Below the pieces are notes generated by a model. The model saw nothing but the letters and a program-made list of their open reading frames with translations. It ran no database searches and had not been told where the DNA came from. 64,000 nt of DNA from Spirulinaceae cyanobacterium SM2_1_0. Lineage in GTDB: Bacteria > Cyanobacteriota > Cyanobacteriia > Cyanobacteriales > Spirulinaceae. This document shows positions 1-9,497 of the stretch, one piece after another. The position numbers were made by a program, and so were the translations under genes. Where the stretch lies: the NCBI GenBank assembly GCA_012031265.1, contig JAAUTY010000007.1, positions 1-64,000 of the forward strand, given 5' to 3'. Within the stretch, counting starts at the first letter, position 1, and each line of letters starts with the position of its first letter.

Positions 1-2
1 TC

Positions 3-140
3 AATCCGCAGAAATTGCAACAAGACGGCTTTTTCGCTGTTGAACCCATCCGCCAAAAATGGCAAGAACACTTAGAGGGTACTCATAATTGGCAATATTA
101 CCTCTGGGATGTTCTAATGTTCCAAGCGTGGCTATGGTAG
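3..140 (+). CDS. Asparagine synthase (glutamine-hydrolysing), C-terminal fragment
   Basis: The reading frame is open at the window edge and ends at a TAG at 138-140. The 45 visible residues (NPQKLQQDGFFAVEPIRQKW, then EHLEGTHNWQYYLWDVLMFQ and AWLW) resemble the extreme C-terminus of AsnB-type amidotransferases, where a W-x-x-H-L-x-G-x-x-N-W-x-x-x-L-W-x-V-L-M-F-Q-x-W pattern closes the synthetase domain. AsnB transfers the amide nitrogen of glutamine onto aspartate; relatives in polysaccharide clusters may amidate sugar acids. A second full-length paralogue follows at 1080. The assignment rests on the tail only. Confidence 0.7.
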   Translation, partial: NPQKLQQDGFFAVEPIRQKWQEHLEGTHNWQYYLWDVLMFQAWLW

Positions 141-267
141 ACTCATATGTATCTTCAGCTTGGGTCTAAGGATTCTATTTCCTGAGAGTATTGGCATACT
201 CTTTTCAATTTCAGCATTCATCTTGGTTGTTTCAATTTTCGAGCGTTTAATACCATCAGAACTAAGA

Positions 268-1071
268 ATGACTGACTTAAGTGCAAGGACAATTAGTGAC
301 TTTGGCGATCAGTGGCTTGCCTATCAGGATAATGAGGGATACTACGCTTCTGCAGCTTTGCTGGAGGATATTTCTGGACCACTTTTGGCTTCCCAAGATC
401 TTACTGGTTGCAAGGTAGCAGACATAGGCAGTGGGACAGGGCGAATTGTGGACATGCTTCTAGCGTGTGATGTCCAGCATGTGGTCGCTCTAGAACCCTC
501 ACAAGCGTTCGAAGTTCTTAAGACTAACACTAGAGAACAAAGCAATCACATAACCTACCTAAATACTACTGGCAACAACCTTCCATCCTACGGGGATATC
601 GATTATGTGTTCTCTATTGGTGTCTTACACCATGTTCCTGATCCGCAGCCTACTGTTAGAGCCGCCTATTCGGCACTGAGACCCGGTGGTAGGTTCCTAG
701 TTTGGCTTTATGGGAAGGAAGGAAATGAGTTGTATCTACTTTTTACAGGGTTAGCCCGTCTATTTACCACCCGTCTTCCTGATCCCTGGCTGAAACGATT
801 TGTACGTTTTATTGACATTCCTCTGGTGCTTTATATACACCTCTGCCAGAGGCTTGCACTGCCATTGCATAGGTATATGCGTAACCACATGAGTAAATTG
901 ACACCCAGCGTGCGAAGGCTGACGATTTTTGATCAGCTCAATCCAGCTTATGCGAAATACTACTCCTATCAGGAATGTCGAATTCTCCTTGAGGAAGGTG
1001 GCTTTACAGATATCCATCTATACCATCGCCATGGTTACAGCTGGACAGCTATTGGAACCAAGCGTTATTAG
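268..1071 (+). CDS. Class I SAM-dependent methyltransferase
   Basis: I start at the ATG at 268 (MTDLSARTISDFGDQW). An upstream in-frame TTG at 160 would add a hydrophobic stretch not usual for the family. The opening DFGDQWLAYQDNEGYYAS is typical of methyltransferases in nucleotide-sugar and surface-glycan clusters. The SAM-binding motif I (VADIGSGTGR) lies at about residues 50-59, followed by an acidic ALEPS strand end and a VFSIGVLHHVPDP segment typical of motifs II/III. The length of 267 aa is normal. The stop is 8 bp before the next asnB gene, so the two are probably co-transcribed. The substrate is unknown; a sugar or glycolipid of the surrounding cluster is likely. Confidence 0.75.
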   Translation: MTDLSARTISDFGDQWLAYQDNEGYYASAALLEDISGPLLASQDLTGCKVADIGSGTGRIVDMLLACDVQHVVALEPSQAFEVLKTNTREQSNHITYLNTTGNNLPSYGDIDYVFSIGVLHHVPDPQPTVRAAYSALRPGGRFLVWLYGKEGNELYLLFTGLARLFTTRLPDPWLKRFVRFIDIPLVLYIHLCQRLALPLHRYMRNHMSKLTPSVRRLTIFDQLNPAYAKYYSYQECRILLEEGGFTDIHLYHRHGYSWTAIGTKRY

Positions 1072-1079
1072 CTCAGAAT

Positions 1080-2975
1080 ATGTGTGGGATTACTGGTAAG
1101 CTATCGTGGAATTCACCGCCAACTCCACAGTTGATTAAGAGTATGAATGACGCTCTAATTCACCGTGGGCCTGATGCCGAGGGTGTTTACATCAATGGAT
1201 CTCTCGGCTTGGGGCATCGTCGGCTCTCAATCATTGATCTTAGTGAGTCCGGTAATCAGCCGATGTCTGATACCTCCGGGCTGTTCTGGATAGTGTTTAA
1301 TGGTGAAATATATAACTATCAGGAAATTAGATCTACTTTACAGCGCCTAGGTACTTCCTTCAGAACTCAGACTGATACAGAGGTGATTCTGGAAGCATAC
1401 AAACAATGGGGAGTCGAATGCCTTCAACGGTTCAATGGAATGTTTGCATTCGCCTTATGGAGTGAGCCTCACCAGACACTCTTCCTGGCACGAGATCGCC
1501 TTGGAGAGAAGCCATTATTTTATTACCCTTTGCCAGACGGTGGTGTTGTTTTCGCCTCTGAGCTAAAATCTCTGCTAAAGGATGAAATTATATCGAGGCA
1601 AATCAATCTAACAGCCATTAGTCACTACCTATCACTAGGCTATTTACTAACCTCTGAATCAATTGTTCAAGGGGTTAAAAAGTTGGCTGCTGCTCATTAT
1701 TTAATAGTTCGTCAAAGTTCCTCCTTTCATGAGACTCGTTATTGGAATTTGATTACTGCTTTCCAAAATAAGAATTCATTTGTCTCTCAGGTGGAGGCAG
1801 GAGAGGCATTCAATAGTCTTCTAGAAGATTCTGTGCGTCTGCGCATGGTTGCTGATGTTTCGCTGGGCTCATTCCTAAGTGGGGGAATTGATTCATCGAG
1901 TATTGTATCCGCAATGTGTCGTCTAAGCCCGTCTGTTCAGCACCGTACCTTCAGTATTGGCTTTCTTGAAGCAAGTTATAATGAGTTACCGGAAGCGCGC
2001 GCAGTAGCTAACCTTCTCAATGTCAATCACACTGATCAATTAGTCAATGCTGATGCTTTAAGCTTATTAGCTAAAATTGCGTGGCATGCTGATGAACCTT
2101 TTGCAGATACTTCGATCATACCCATGTACTTTTTGGCTGCACTGGCTCGAAAGCATGTAACCGTGTGCCTATCTGGAGATGGTGCGGACGAAATATTAGC
2201 TGGCTATGAAACCTACGTTGCAGATAAGTTACATTATCTAACTTGTTGGCTTCCTCAATTTTTTACTGGTGCCCTTGCTCGAGTTTCTAACCACTTAGTC
2301 CCAGTAACTTTTAATAAGGTTAGTTTTGACTACAAACTTAAGCAGTTTCTGGCTGGTTATCAGTACAATAGCTTGTCCAAAGCTCATTATTTTTGGAGAA
2401 CGCTTTTCTCCGAATCGGAAAAACGTTCTACATTGCCAGACTTATCAAAAGTATTTTCGTCATCCAATCCCTATACTTGTTTTCATCAGTATTGGCAGGA
2501 GGCTGAAAATTGTCATTACTTGGACAGAGCTATGTACGTCGATATAAAAACCTGGTTGGCTGATGATATTTTGGTTAAGGTAGATCGCTCAACTATGGCT
2601 CATTCCCTTGAGACGAGAACGCCATTCTTAGATCATCGCTTGGTGGAATTTTCAGCATCTTTGCCAGTTGAGATGAAACTCAAGGGACTTCAGACAAAGT
2701 ACCTTTTAAAGCAATCACAATCTGCACACCTACCTAAGGCAACACTTCGTAGATCAAAGAAGGGCTTTAATGCTCCTGTATCTCACTGGATTCTGAGTGA
2801 GCAAAAGAACTATTTTACATCAAACTTATTCAATGGAAATGGGATGATCAATCAAAACTTTGTTCATGAGTTGCTGGATTCTCATATCGACAAAAAGCAA
2901 GATAATTCGCTCAAATTATTTGCACTTGCTAATCTCAATCTTTCGCTGGGAACTCAGCAGTTGCGTTTTAGCTAG
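1080..2975 (+). CDS. asnB: Asparagine synthase (glutamine-hydrolysing), AsnB type
   Basis: The protein has 631 aa, the usual length of the long AsnB group. It begins MCGITGKL, so Cys2 is the N-terminal nucleophile of the class II glutaminase domain (about 1-210). The ATP-pyrophosphatase loop SFLSGGIDSSS falls near residue 262, and CLSGDGADEILAGY is a conserved synthetase motif. The enzyme makes asparagine from aspartate, glutamine and ATP. Inside glycan clusters such genes are often thought to amidate uronic-acid residues instead. Here it follows a methyltransferase after 8 bp, and the tail of another AsnB lies upstream. Codon use and the absence of HIP1 sites match its immediate neighbours rather than the rest of the window. 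Confidence 0.9.
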   Translation: MCGITGKLSWNSPPTPQLIKSMNDALIHRGPDAEGVYINGSLGLGHRRLSIIDLSESGNQPMSDTSGLFWIVFNGEIYNYQEIRSTLQRLGTSFRTQTDTEVILEAYKQWGVECLQRFNGMFAFALWSEPHQTLFLARDRLGEKPLFYYPLPDGGVVFASELKSLLKDEIISRQINLTAISHYLSLGYLLTSESIVQGVKKLAAAHYLIVRQSSSFHETRYWNLITAFQNKNSFVSQVEAGEAFNSLLEDSVRLRMVADVSLGSFLSGGIDSSSIVSAMCRLSPSVQHRTFSIGFLEASYNELPEARAVANLLNVNHTDQLVNADALSLLAKIAWHADEPFADTSIIPMYFLAALARKHVTVCLSGDGADEILAGYETYVADKLHYLTCWLPQFFTGALARVSNHLVPVTFNKVSFDYKLKQFLAGYQYNSLSKAHYFWRTLFSESEKRSTLPDLSKVFSSSNPYTCFHQYWQEAENCHYLDRAMYVDIKTWLADDILVKVDRSTMAHSLETRTPFLDHRLVEFSASLPVEMKLKGLQTKYLLKQSQSAHLPKATLRRSKKGFNAPVSHWILSEQKNYFTSNLFNGNGMINQNFVHELLDSHIDKKQDNSLKLFALANLNLSLGTQQLRFS

Positions 2976-3088
2976 GGCTATTGGGTTGTATAGCGGATCT
3001 CAACCTGATGCAATACAGACAGCCCGCCCAAACCAAGCACTAATGGGTTGTGGGTGTACTGTACTGGTCTGGGAAACGCCATATTACA

Positions 3089-3219
3089 TAAGTAGGTCGG
3101 GGTTGATTTCGTGAACCATGTAACGGATTATTTCGTCGGCTGAATTCTAGTGCCAGCACGGGTTTTGGCTTGAGATGCCCAAAATTATCTGGCGCGGCAA
3201 TTCTAGCCTGACCTACTTA
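3089..3219. repeat. Miniature inverted-repeat element, type A (131 bp)
   Basis: The ends are a perfect 10-bp inverted repeat, TAAGTAGGTC at 3089-3098 and GACCTACTTA at 3210-3219. No coding sequence lies between them. A second copy with nearly the same ends and length (130 bp) is at 41858-41987; the left 35 bp of the two copies are clearly alike and the middle has diverged. If the outer TA is a target duplication, the element would resemble MITEs mobilised by IS630/Tc1-type transposases. That family link is inference. Confidence 0.65.
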
Positions 3220-3226
3220 GCAACTT

Positions 3227-3300
3227 GGTACCGCTCCGCGGAAGTCAGAAGGTAGAATGTCGATTTGAATGACATTCTTATTTCCGCCTTCGTGTGCTAG
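3227..3300. repeat. Miniature element, type B (shortened copy)
   Basis: The left end GGTACCGCTCCGCGG and right end ATTTCCGCC-n7-TGCTAG match the ends of the type B elements at 41809-42033 and 55510-55622 (ACTAGTACCGC with GTACTAGT). This copy is only about 74 bp and its terminal repeat has decayed. It sits 7 bp from the type A element at 3089-3219, and the two types are also combined at 41.8 kb. Confidence 0.5.
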
Positions 3301-3676
3301 GATGTGTTGACTTTTGTAAGAATCACGCTACCAGTAGGATTTGATCCATCAGTCACACTCTACAGACGGTGCCAAATCGGAGAATGTCAAAATAACCTAG
3401 TGAACCATTTTGCATGAACGTCGCCATTCTCAGGCGGGTCTAGAGGCTTTTCTCAGGCTGCGGCTGCCTGAAAGTTAATGGGCATATTCGAGGGGAAAAA
3501 CCAACTAGGTTAATAGTTGAAAACCCACTGGGGCTGCAAATCTCGCTGTCTAAAGGCTGTGGCACAATGATATTCTCAGAAATCATGATGGATTGCTAGA
3601 AGATGTTTTTCTGAAAATGGTTTTCTGGTTTTTGAGCTAAAGTAATGTAGAGTTCATTAAAATTGGATCAGAGAAG

Positions 3677-4402
3677 ATGGATACTTTGCCTGAGCCTGCT
3701 GCTGGTTTCTCAACCATGTCCTCAGCAATCGAATTTGCTGATAACTATAATAATTGGATTGTCGAATCATTACTACCATACGCAGGGTTACGTATTCTAG
3801 AGGTTGGCACGGGTCAGGGGAATTTCCGACGCTATTTGCCTGCTAGCCAGGAGTATGTTTCAATTGACATTGATTCTCAAGTTATCCAACGGGCATCACA
3901 ACGTGATCCAGAAGGTCACTACTTTCTTGCCAATATTGCCGACTCTACAAGTTTATTCGAACTTCAAAAGTTTGAGTTTGACACTATTCTCTGCACCAAT
4001 GTCCTTGAGCATATTGAGGATGATCATCAGGCAATTAAAAATATGCTTTCTTTACTTTGTCCTCAAGGTAAAATACTGCTGTTCGTTCCCGCAATTCCTT
4101 TTTTGTATTCCAGCATGGATAAGCTAGCTGGTCACTACCGCCGGTATACTAAGCAAAGCCTCCACCGTCTGGTGGCTGGTGATAGCGGTGGCAAGGTTGA
4201 TTGCATAGAGTACTTTAATCCGGTCGGAGGGGTTGGTTGGGGGCTAAATAAACTCCTCGATCATCGGAGCTTAGACGACAATAAAATTAACAAGCAAATT
4301 GAAATTTTTGACAAACATATTGTCCCCATATCAAAGTCTTTGAATTATTTTACAAAATCTTTCTTTGGTCAATCCCTGATATGTGTGATCTCAAAGCTTT
4401 AG
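3677..4402 (+). CDS. SAM-dependent methyltransferase, glycan cluster
   Basis: 241 aa from ATG 3677. Motif I (ILEVGTGQGNFRRYL) lies near residues 41-55, followed by a YVSIDID acidic strand end and TILCTNVLEHIEDD, the usual arrangement of class I methyltransferases. The later segment KILLFVPAIPFLYSSMDKLAGHYRRYTK is characteristic of the type found beside dolichyl-phosphate-mannose-synthase-like GT2 genes. The 3' end overlaps the following GT2 gene by 22 bp, so translation is probably coupled. The substrate is not known. Confidence 0.75.
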   Translation: MDTLPEPAAGFSTMSSAIEFADNYNNWIVESLLPYAGLRILEVGTGQGNFRRYLPASQEYVSIDIDSQVIQRASQRDPEGHYFLANIADSTSLFELQKFEFDTILCTNVLEHIEDDHQAIKNMLSLLCPQGKILLFVPAIPFLYSSMDKLAGHYRRYTKQSLHRLVAGDSGGKVDCIEYFNPVGGVGWGLNKLLDHRSLDDNKINKQIEIFDKHIVPISKSLNYFTKSFFGQSLICVISKL

Positions 4403-5271
4403 ACCTCAGTGTATCAGTTGTAATTCCTGCTCTGAATGAGCAGTTTGCAATTACTGAAACGGTCAAAACTATTATGCTTGCTTTATCAGATGCCGGTATA
4501 TTTGATATTGAAATTATTGTCGTTGATGATGGCTCTGTTGATGAGACAGGTGAACTTGCTCGGCAGGCTGGTGCTGTAGTGATTACCAATCCACATAATA
4601 TTGGGTATGGCTTTGCTCTGAAGACAGGAATCCTCGCAGCTAGGTTTGATACCATTGTGATTACGGATGCCGACGGAACTTACCCAATCGAAAGAATTCC
4701 TCGCCTGCTCAGCGAATATCAAAAAGGTTTTAATCTTGTGGTCGGGGCTAGAGCAGGCAGGCACTATAGAGAGTCGCTGTTGAAAATGCCTCTGCGTATA
4801 CTTCTGAGATGGCTTGTTGAATTTGTTGTCGGTCAGAGAATTACTGACATCAACTCAGGCTTGCGAGTTTTTTCTCGACAGGCAATCATTCCCTACTTCG
4901 ACCAATTGTGTGATACCTTCAGCTTCACGACATCTATGACTCTTGCTTATGTGATGACTAAGAAATTTATCTATTATGTACCAATTGATTACCGCAAGCG
5001 TGTAGGACAAACCAAGGTTCGACTTTTCAAAGACTCCCTGAGAACTTTACAGTACATTATTCAGGCAATTATCTACTACAATCCCCTAAAAATGTTCGTG
5101 GTGCTTTGCCTGCTAGTTATGTTACTGGCACTTTTAAGTTTAATCCTCGCTATTTTCACAGAGACATCTGGGCTATTATTCTTGGGATTTGGCTGTATCC
5201 TAGCAACTCCGATTCTCTTTTCGATGGGTTTGTTAGCAGACCTGCTGCGACAGATAATGTTGAAACAATAG
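4381..5271 (+). CDS. Glycosyltransferase family 2, polyprenyl-phosphate sugar synthase-like
   Basis: 296 aa. The GT2 fold is evident from VSVVIPALNEQFAI near the N-terminus, IIVVDDGSVDETGELARQ (UDP/GDP-sugar site) and VITDADGTYPIERIP (DxD-like metal site). The middle resembles DPM1/GtrB enzymes that load a sugar onto a polyprenyl phosphate. Two hydrophobic segments near the C-terminus (about 236-263 and 266-285) would anchor it in the plasma membrane. It overlaps the upstream methyltransferase and is followed after 34 bp by a large membrane protein, a common pairing in which the lipid-linked sugar is used by a GT-C enzyme. Confidence 0.8.
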   Translation: MCDLKALDLSVSVVIPALNEQFAITETVKTIMLALSDAGIFDIEIIVVDDGSVDETGELARQAGAVVITNPHNIGYGFALKTGILAARFDTIVITDADGTYPIERIPRLLSEYQKGFNLVVGARAGRHYRESLLKMPLRILLRWLVEFVVGQRITDINSGLRVFSRQAIIPYFDQLCDTFSFTTSMTLAYVMTKKFIYYVPIDYRKRVGQTKVRLFKDSLRTLQYIIQAIIYYNPLKMFVVLCLLVMLLALLSLILAIFTETSGLLFLGFGCILATPILFSMGLLADLLRQIMLKQ

Positions 5272-5305
5272 CTCCCAGTCATCTCGCTTTGGTAAGTCAA
5301 GTTCC

Positions 5306-6961
5306 ATGACACGATCTAGACTGTTACGTTTTTTGCCACTCTGGTACTGGTTCCATGCGCTTACCGTATTTATGGTCTGGAAATTCTCTGGGCTGCTTAC
5401 CTTGGTCTCAGCGCCTGATTCTAGTTCGTACGCTTTGGGTGTTAATTTGTCTGCCGCTTTATCGAGCCCTAGAACTTTAGGGTATCCCATTTTTTTAAAC
5501 GTAGTTTCCTGGCTATCTCCTGACTTTTCGCTACTGCCGGATATTCAGTTTGTCCTTTATAGCATCGGTGTATTTATTTTCCTCCTGGGTTTAAGATACT
5601 TTGGTATCCCAAGACTAAAGAGCTTAATTTCGATCATCCCATTATTCTACTTGCAATTTGCCAAGATTTATGTGCCCTATCAGCTTACAGAGTCTCTCGC
5701 TGTTACCTTTGCAATCTGCGTTTTGGGTCTTCTGCTTATACTAATTTCCCACCCCCGGAAATTGATCATTTGGACTCTCATTTGTGTTGGGATATTTTGC
5801 ACCTACCAAATCAGACCTGCTTTCCTTTTCATGATACCCCTTATCCCAAGTCTGGGTATTGGCTTGTGGTATTTGAAGCATTACTGTATGGAATTTAATG
5901 GTTTAACTGTTCAACGTTTTGGTGTTTACCTAACGTTAGTATCCCTTCTCCCTCTTCTTGCCTTCAGTACACTGAGATTTGCTTTAGTAGATCATTTTGG
6001 ACTAGTATCCTTCGGAGGATTTAATATAGTCGGAATTGCGTCCCAGATGCTTACCAAAGAACTTGTCGTGAACCTACCTGATCGAGATAGGGAACTTGCA
6101 ATTTCAATCATCGAAAGGCGAGATGAGGATAGAAAGGTCATTAGCAATGCTGGTAGTTATCCTGATGATCATCCATTGATTGTTAACAACATACCCCTGG
6201 AATGCACTAGACCTATGCCGATGATCTTCAGGGATTGGGTTAATTGTTACAATTATCATATCTGGCTCTTGTCAGTTCCGCTATCGGCGGAACGCACTGG
6301 TCACGGGAACATTGTTGAAGTCAATCGAGAGCTTAAGTCTTTATCTAAACATATAATAGCTGCAAATCCAAAGCTTTATTTTACTTGGCTTCTGAGAGCA
6401 TTTGGAGACTCATTTTTTTGGCTACCTCGAATCGATGTTTTGGTCAGTAATGCCTCTAAGGTTCTCACTCTGGTAGTAATCATGGAGTTGATTTTTCAGC
6501 TCTATGCTGACATGGCTTCTCATTTCAGGAAAATGGGCAAAGCGACTTTAATTCTTTCGTTGGTTGTCCTGGGGGCTACTACAGCTTTGCTTGCCGGAAC
6601 TGGAGCAACAAAAGGTATTGCCACAGCAGCTTTCAACTTTGTTTTCGAGTCTTCTTTTTGGATCAGTTTGGGTTACATCTTGATGGTCGGAGTTGTGGGA
6701 ATCATGGTTCTGGCAAAACCTGATATTAAAGAGTTCCGTTATTTGTCTATTTTTGCTTTTGCAGAAAATTTATACTTGATTCTTATTGCCCTAGGATACT
6801 TTCTTTTTGGTATCCTTCTAGTGATTGCGGTGGAGCCTCCCATATCAAGATATTTAATGGCGGTCTATACATTTTTCCCTAGCTTATTCCTTGTTCAGGC
6901 ATATTCGATGGTTGCGCGCCGGTTTGCACAATTCCGATTGCTGATTAACAGGACTAAATAG
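5306..6961 (+). CDS. Polytopic membrane protein, possible GT-C glycosyltransferase
   Basis: 551 aa with roughly ten or more hydrophobic segments and one long polar loop (about residues 245-350) between the sixth and later segments. No diagnostic motif is recognised. It follows a DPM-type GT2, so a GT-C enzyme that uses polyprenyl-phosphate sugars is the best guess from context, but the usual acidic motif in the first periplasmic loop is not obvious. Start ATG 5306. The ORF is low in GC and lacks HIP1 octamers, like genes 1-6 kb. Confidence 0.55.
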   Translation: MTRSRLLRFLPLWYWFHALTVFMVWKFSGLLTLVSAPDSSSYALGVNLSAALSSPRTLGYPIFLNVVSWLSPDFSLLPDIQFVLYSIGVFIFLLGLRYFGIPRLKSLISIIPLFYLQFAKIYVPYQLTESLAVTFAICVLGLLLILISHPRKLIIWTLICVGIFCTYQIRPAFLFMIPLIPSLGIGLWYLKHYCMEFNGLTVQRFGVYLTLVSLLPLLAFSTLRFALVDHFGLVSFGGFNIVGIASQMLTKELVVNLPDRDRELAISIIERRDEDRKVISNAGSYPDDHPLIVNNIPLECTRPMPMIFRDWVNCYNYHIWLLSVPLSAERTGHGNIVEVNRELKSLSKHIIAANPKLYFTWLLRAFGDSFFWLPRIDVLVSNASKVLTLVVIMELIFQLYADMASHFRKMGKATLILSLVVLGATTALLAGTGATKGIATAAFNFVFESSFWISLGYILMVGVVGIMVLAKPDIKEFRYLSIFAFAENLYLILIALGYFLFGILLVIAVEPPISRYLMAVYTFFPSLFLVQAYSMVARRFAQFRLLINRTK

Positions 6962-6997
6962 TAGTTGCTGGTTAACTGTAGGATCAGGCTTACTGAT

Positions 6998-8277
6998 GTG
7001 GATTACCAAATTGCGGTGATTGGCTTGGGTTATGTAGGGTTGCCTGTAGCAATTGCCCTCGCCCGCTATTTCCCTGATACTGTCGGCTTTGACGTCGATC
7101 AGGTTAGGCTCGCTGAGCTGGGGCAGGGCAGAGATGTCACGGGTGAGACCCCAGCAGCGGTTTTGCAGGAAACGAAGCTGCGCTTCACAAGTAACTTGGA
7201 GGATCTGCGCGATCGCACCTTCTTCATCGTCGCTGTCCCGACTCCGATTGACCGCGATCGCCGCCCCGATCTGACACCCCTGATCAAAGCATCGGAAACG
7301 ATCGGTCAGGTTCTCCAACCCGGCGCGATCGTCGTCTACGAATCCACCGTCTATCCCGGCGTGACCGAAGAAATCTGTGGGCCGATCCTCGCGAAAACGT
7401 CGGGATTACGCCAGGGGATCGACTTCAAGCTGGGCTACTCCCCCGAACGCATCAACCCCGGCGATAAAGAGCACACCCTGGAGAAGATCGTCAAAGTCGT
7501 CGCGGCTGAGGATGAGGAGACCCTGGAGCGTGTGGCTCGGGTTTACGAGACGATTATTGCAGCCGGTGTCTATCGCGCGCCCTCGATCAAAGTCGCTGAG
7601 GCGGCGAAGGTGATTGAGAATACCCAGCGCGACCTTAATATTGCGCTGATGAACGAGCTGGCGGTGATTTGCGATCGCTCGATATCCGCACCCACGATGT
7701 CCTCCAAGCCGCCCGCACCAAATGGAACTTCTTGCCCTTCACGCCCGGTTTGGTCGGCGGCCACTGCATCGGTGTCGATCCCTACTACCTGACGACCAAG
7801 GCGGAAGAATTGGGCTATCACCCTCAAGTCATCCTCGCCGGTCGGCGCATCAATGACAGCATGGGGGTCTACATCGGTCAGCGGGCGATCAAGCTACTGG
7901 TGCAAGCGGGGATCGCACTCAAGGACGCGCGTGTCGGCATTCTCGGTCTGACTTTCAAAGAAAACGTCGCGGATCTCCGCAACAGCCGCGTTCCCGACAT
8001 TGTGCGCGAGCTGCGCGAATTTGGCATTGCGCCGCTGATCCATGACCCGCTCGCGAATATGGCGATCGCCCAACATGAGTATGGCATCCAACTCGCTGAC
8101 TGGGCAGAACTGGTCAACCTCGATGCGCTGATCTTTGCTGTCAACCACCGCTTCTATCTCGACCAACCGCTTGACGAACTCCTGCAACGCCTGCGACCTG
8201 ATGGTGTGCTCGTCGATGTCAAGTCTATTTTCGATCCTCGGACACTTCCCCAGCAATTGCACTACTGGAGCTTATAA
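6998..8277 (+). pseudogene. UDP-sugar 6-dehydrogenase (TviB/WbpA type), one-base frameshift
   Basis: Two overlapping frames together give a complete nucleotide-sugar dehydrogenase of about 427 aa. The first carries the NAD fold ([18 protein letters not shown]) and [13 protein letters not shown]. The second carries [20 protein letters not shown] with the catalytic Cys, and the C-terminal UDP-binding domain. The frames join at 7671-7680: the sequence reads GCGATCGCTCGAT where homologues need GCGATCGCCTCGAT (DRLD), so one C is missing directly after a HIP1 octamer. The family oxidises UDP-HexNAc to the uronic acid for capsule or O-antigen. I take GTG 6998; TTG 6965 is an alternative. Either a real lesion or a sequencing error. 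Confidence 0.85.
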
Positions 8278-8339
8278 AACAGTCCGTAACGGTCAACAGG
8301 AACTAAGCTGGTGACTGACGACGGCGGGTTGTTTTTTTG

Positions 8340-9494
8340 ATGAAGCTTCTGCACATTTGCGCCATTGGTTTCACGGTTAAGAACTTGCTCTTGCCACAGA
8401 TTCAGCACTTTCTCGAGCGGGGATTGCAAGTTGAAGTGGCCTGCTCACCGGGAAGTGAGGTTGAGGAGCTACAACAACGCGGCTACATCGTGCATCCAGT
8501 GCCCATCGACCGCCGCATTGCCCCCGCCAGCAACCTTCGTAGCGTCATGCAGCTCGCACGGTTGATGCGACGCCAGCGCTACGACGCGGTTCACGTTCAT
8601 ACTCCGATTGCCTCCGTGCTGGGTCGTTTTGCCGCTAAGCTGGCTGGAATCTCTCGCATTCTTTACACCGCTCACGGCTTCTATTTTCATGACGAGATGC
8701 CGCGCCGGACTTATCGCTTCTACCACAGCATCGAACGGGCAGCGGGTTGGCTGACCGACTTGATCTTGACCCAGAGCCGCGAAGACCTGGTAACGGCTGA
8801 AAAATCGGATCTGTGTCCAGCGCGTAAGCTGCGCTACCTCGGCAATGGAGTTGACATCGGCCGGTTTCGGCGCGATCGCCTCTCCCCCTCACACCAAACC
8901 CAACTCCGCTACGATTTACGCATTCCTGCCGACGTCTTCCCGCTGCTCGGCATGACCGGACGCATCACGGCTGAAAAAGGCTATGCCGAATTGATTACGG
9001 CTCTCGCTCAGCTCCGGCAACAATTTCCGCAAGCCTGCCTATTGGTCATCGGCGGACAACTCAGTAGCGAGCGCGATGCTTTTCAGAGCGAACTGCGCGA
9101 TCGCATCCAGCAGCAAAATTTAGCCTCACAGGTCATCTTCACCGGCTTCCGCAGCGACATCCCTGAGCTACTCGGTCTCCTTGACATCTTTTGCCTGCCC
9201 TCCTATCGCGAAGGTTTGCCCCGTTCCATCCTTGAGGCGATGGCGATGGAGCTGCCCATTGTCACGACCGATATACGCGGTTGCCGTGAAGCCGTGCGCC
9301 ACGGGCAAACTGGGCTGATCGTGCCGCCGCGCCAGAGCCAGCCGCTTGCTGCTGCTCTCCAGCAATTAGCCACCCACGCGGAGCAGCGCCAAAAGCTGGG
9401 GCTGGCTGGGCGCGATCGCGTCGAAGCTGAGTTCGACGAGCAGCTTGTATTTCAACGCCTCGCCGCCGCTTACCGCGATTTAGGGATTCTGTAA
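8340..9494 (+). CDS. Glycosyltransferase family 4
   Basis: 384 aa from ATG 8340 (MKLLHICAIGFTVKNLL). It has the GT-B layout: an N-terminal acceptor domain with VHVHTPIASVLGRFAAK and YTAHGFYFH, then a nucleotide-sugar domain with LGMTGRITAEKGYAELI, VIFTGFRSDIPELL and FCLPSYREGLPRSILEAMA, whose E-x7-E pattern is the GT4 signature. It resembles enzymes acting after the lipid-linked first sugar in exopolysaccharide assembly. The gene starts 62 bp after the frameshifted dehydrogenase, and the epimerase-like gene begins 3 bp after its stop, so the two form an operon. It is HIP1-rich, unlike the genes before 7 kb. Confidence 0.8.
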   Translation: MKLLHICAIGFTVKNLLLPQIQHFLERGLQVEVACSPGSEVEELQQRGYIVHPVPIDRRIAPASNLRSVMQLARLMRRQRYDAVHVHTPIASVLGRFAAKLAGISRILYTAHGFYFHDEMPRRTYRFYHSIERAAGWLTDLILTQSREDLVTAEKSDLCPARKLRYLGNGVDIGRFRRDRLSPSHQTQLRYDLRIPADVFPLLGMTGRITAEKGYAELITALAQLRQQFPQACLLVIGGQLSSERDAFQSELRDRIQQQNLASQVIFTGFRSDIPELLGLLDIFCLPSYREGLPRSILEAMAMELPIVTTDIRGCREAVRHGQTGLIVPPRQSQPLAAALQQLATHAEQRQKLGLAGRDRVEAEFDEQLVFQRLAAAYRDLGIL

Positions 9495-9497
9495 TTC

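Larger units (their letters stand above)
2976..3676. other. 701-bp intergenic region with two miniature elements
   Basis: No supportable gene. It contains two small repeat elements (3089-3219 and 3227-3300, listed separately). The remaining AT-rich 370 bp before the methyltransferase at 3677 presumably holds its promoter; TAATGT at about 3642-3647 could be a -10 box, but I cannot pair it with a convincing -35. Confidence 0.5.
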
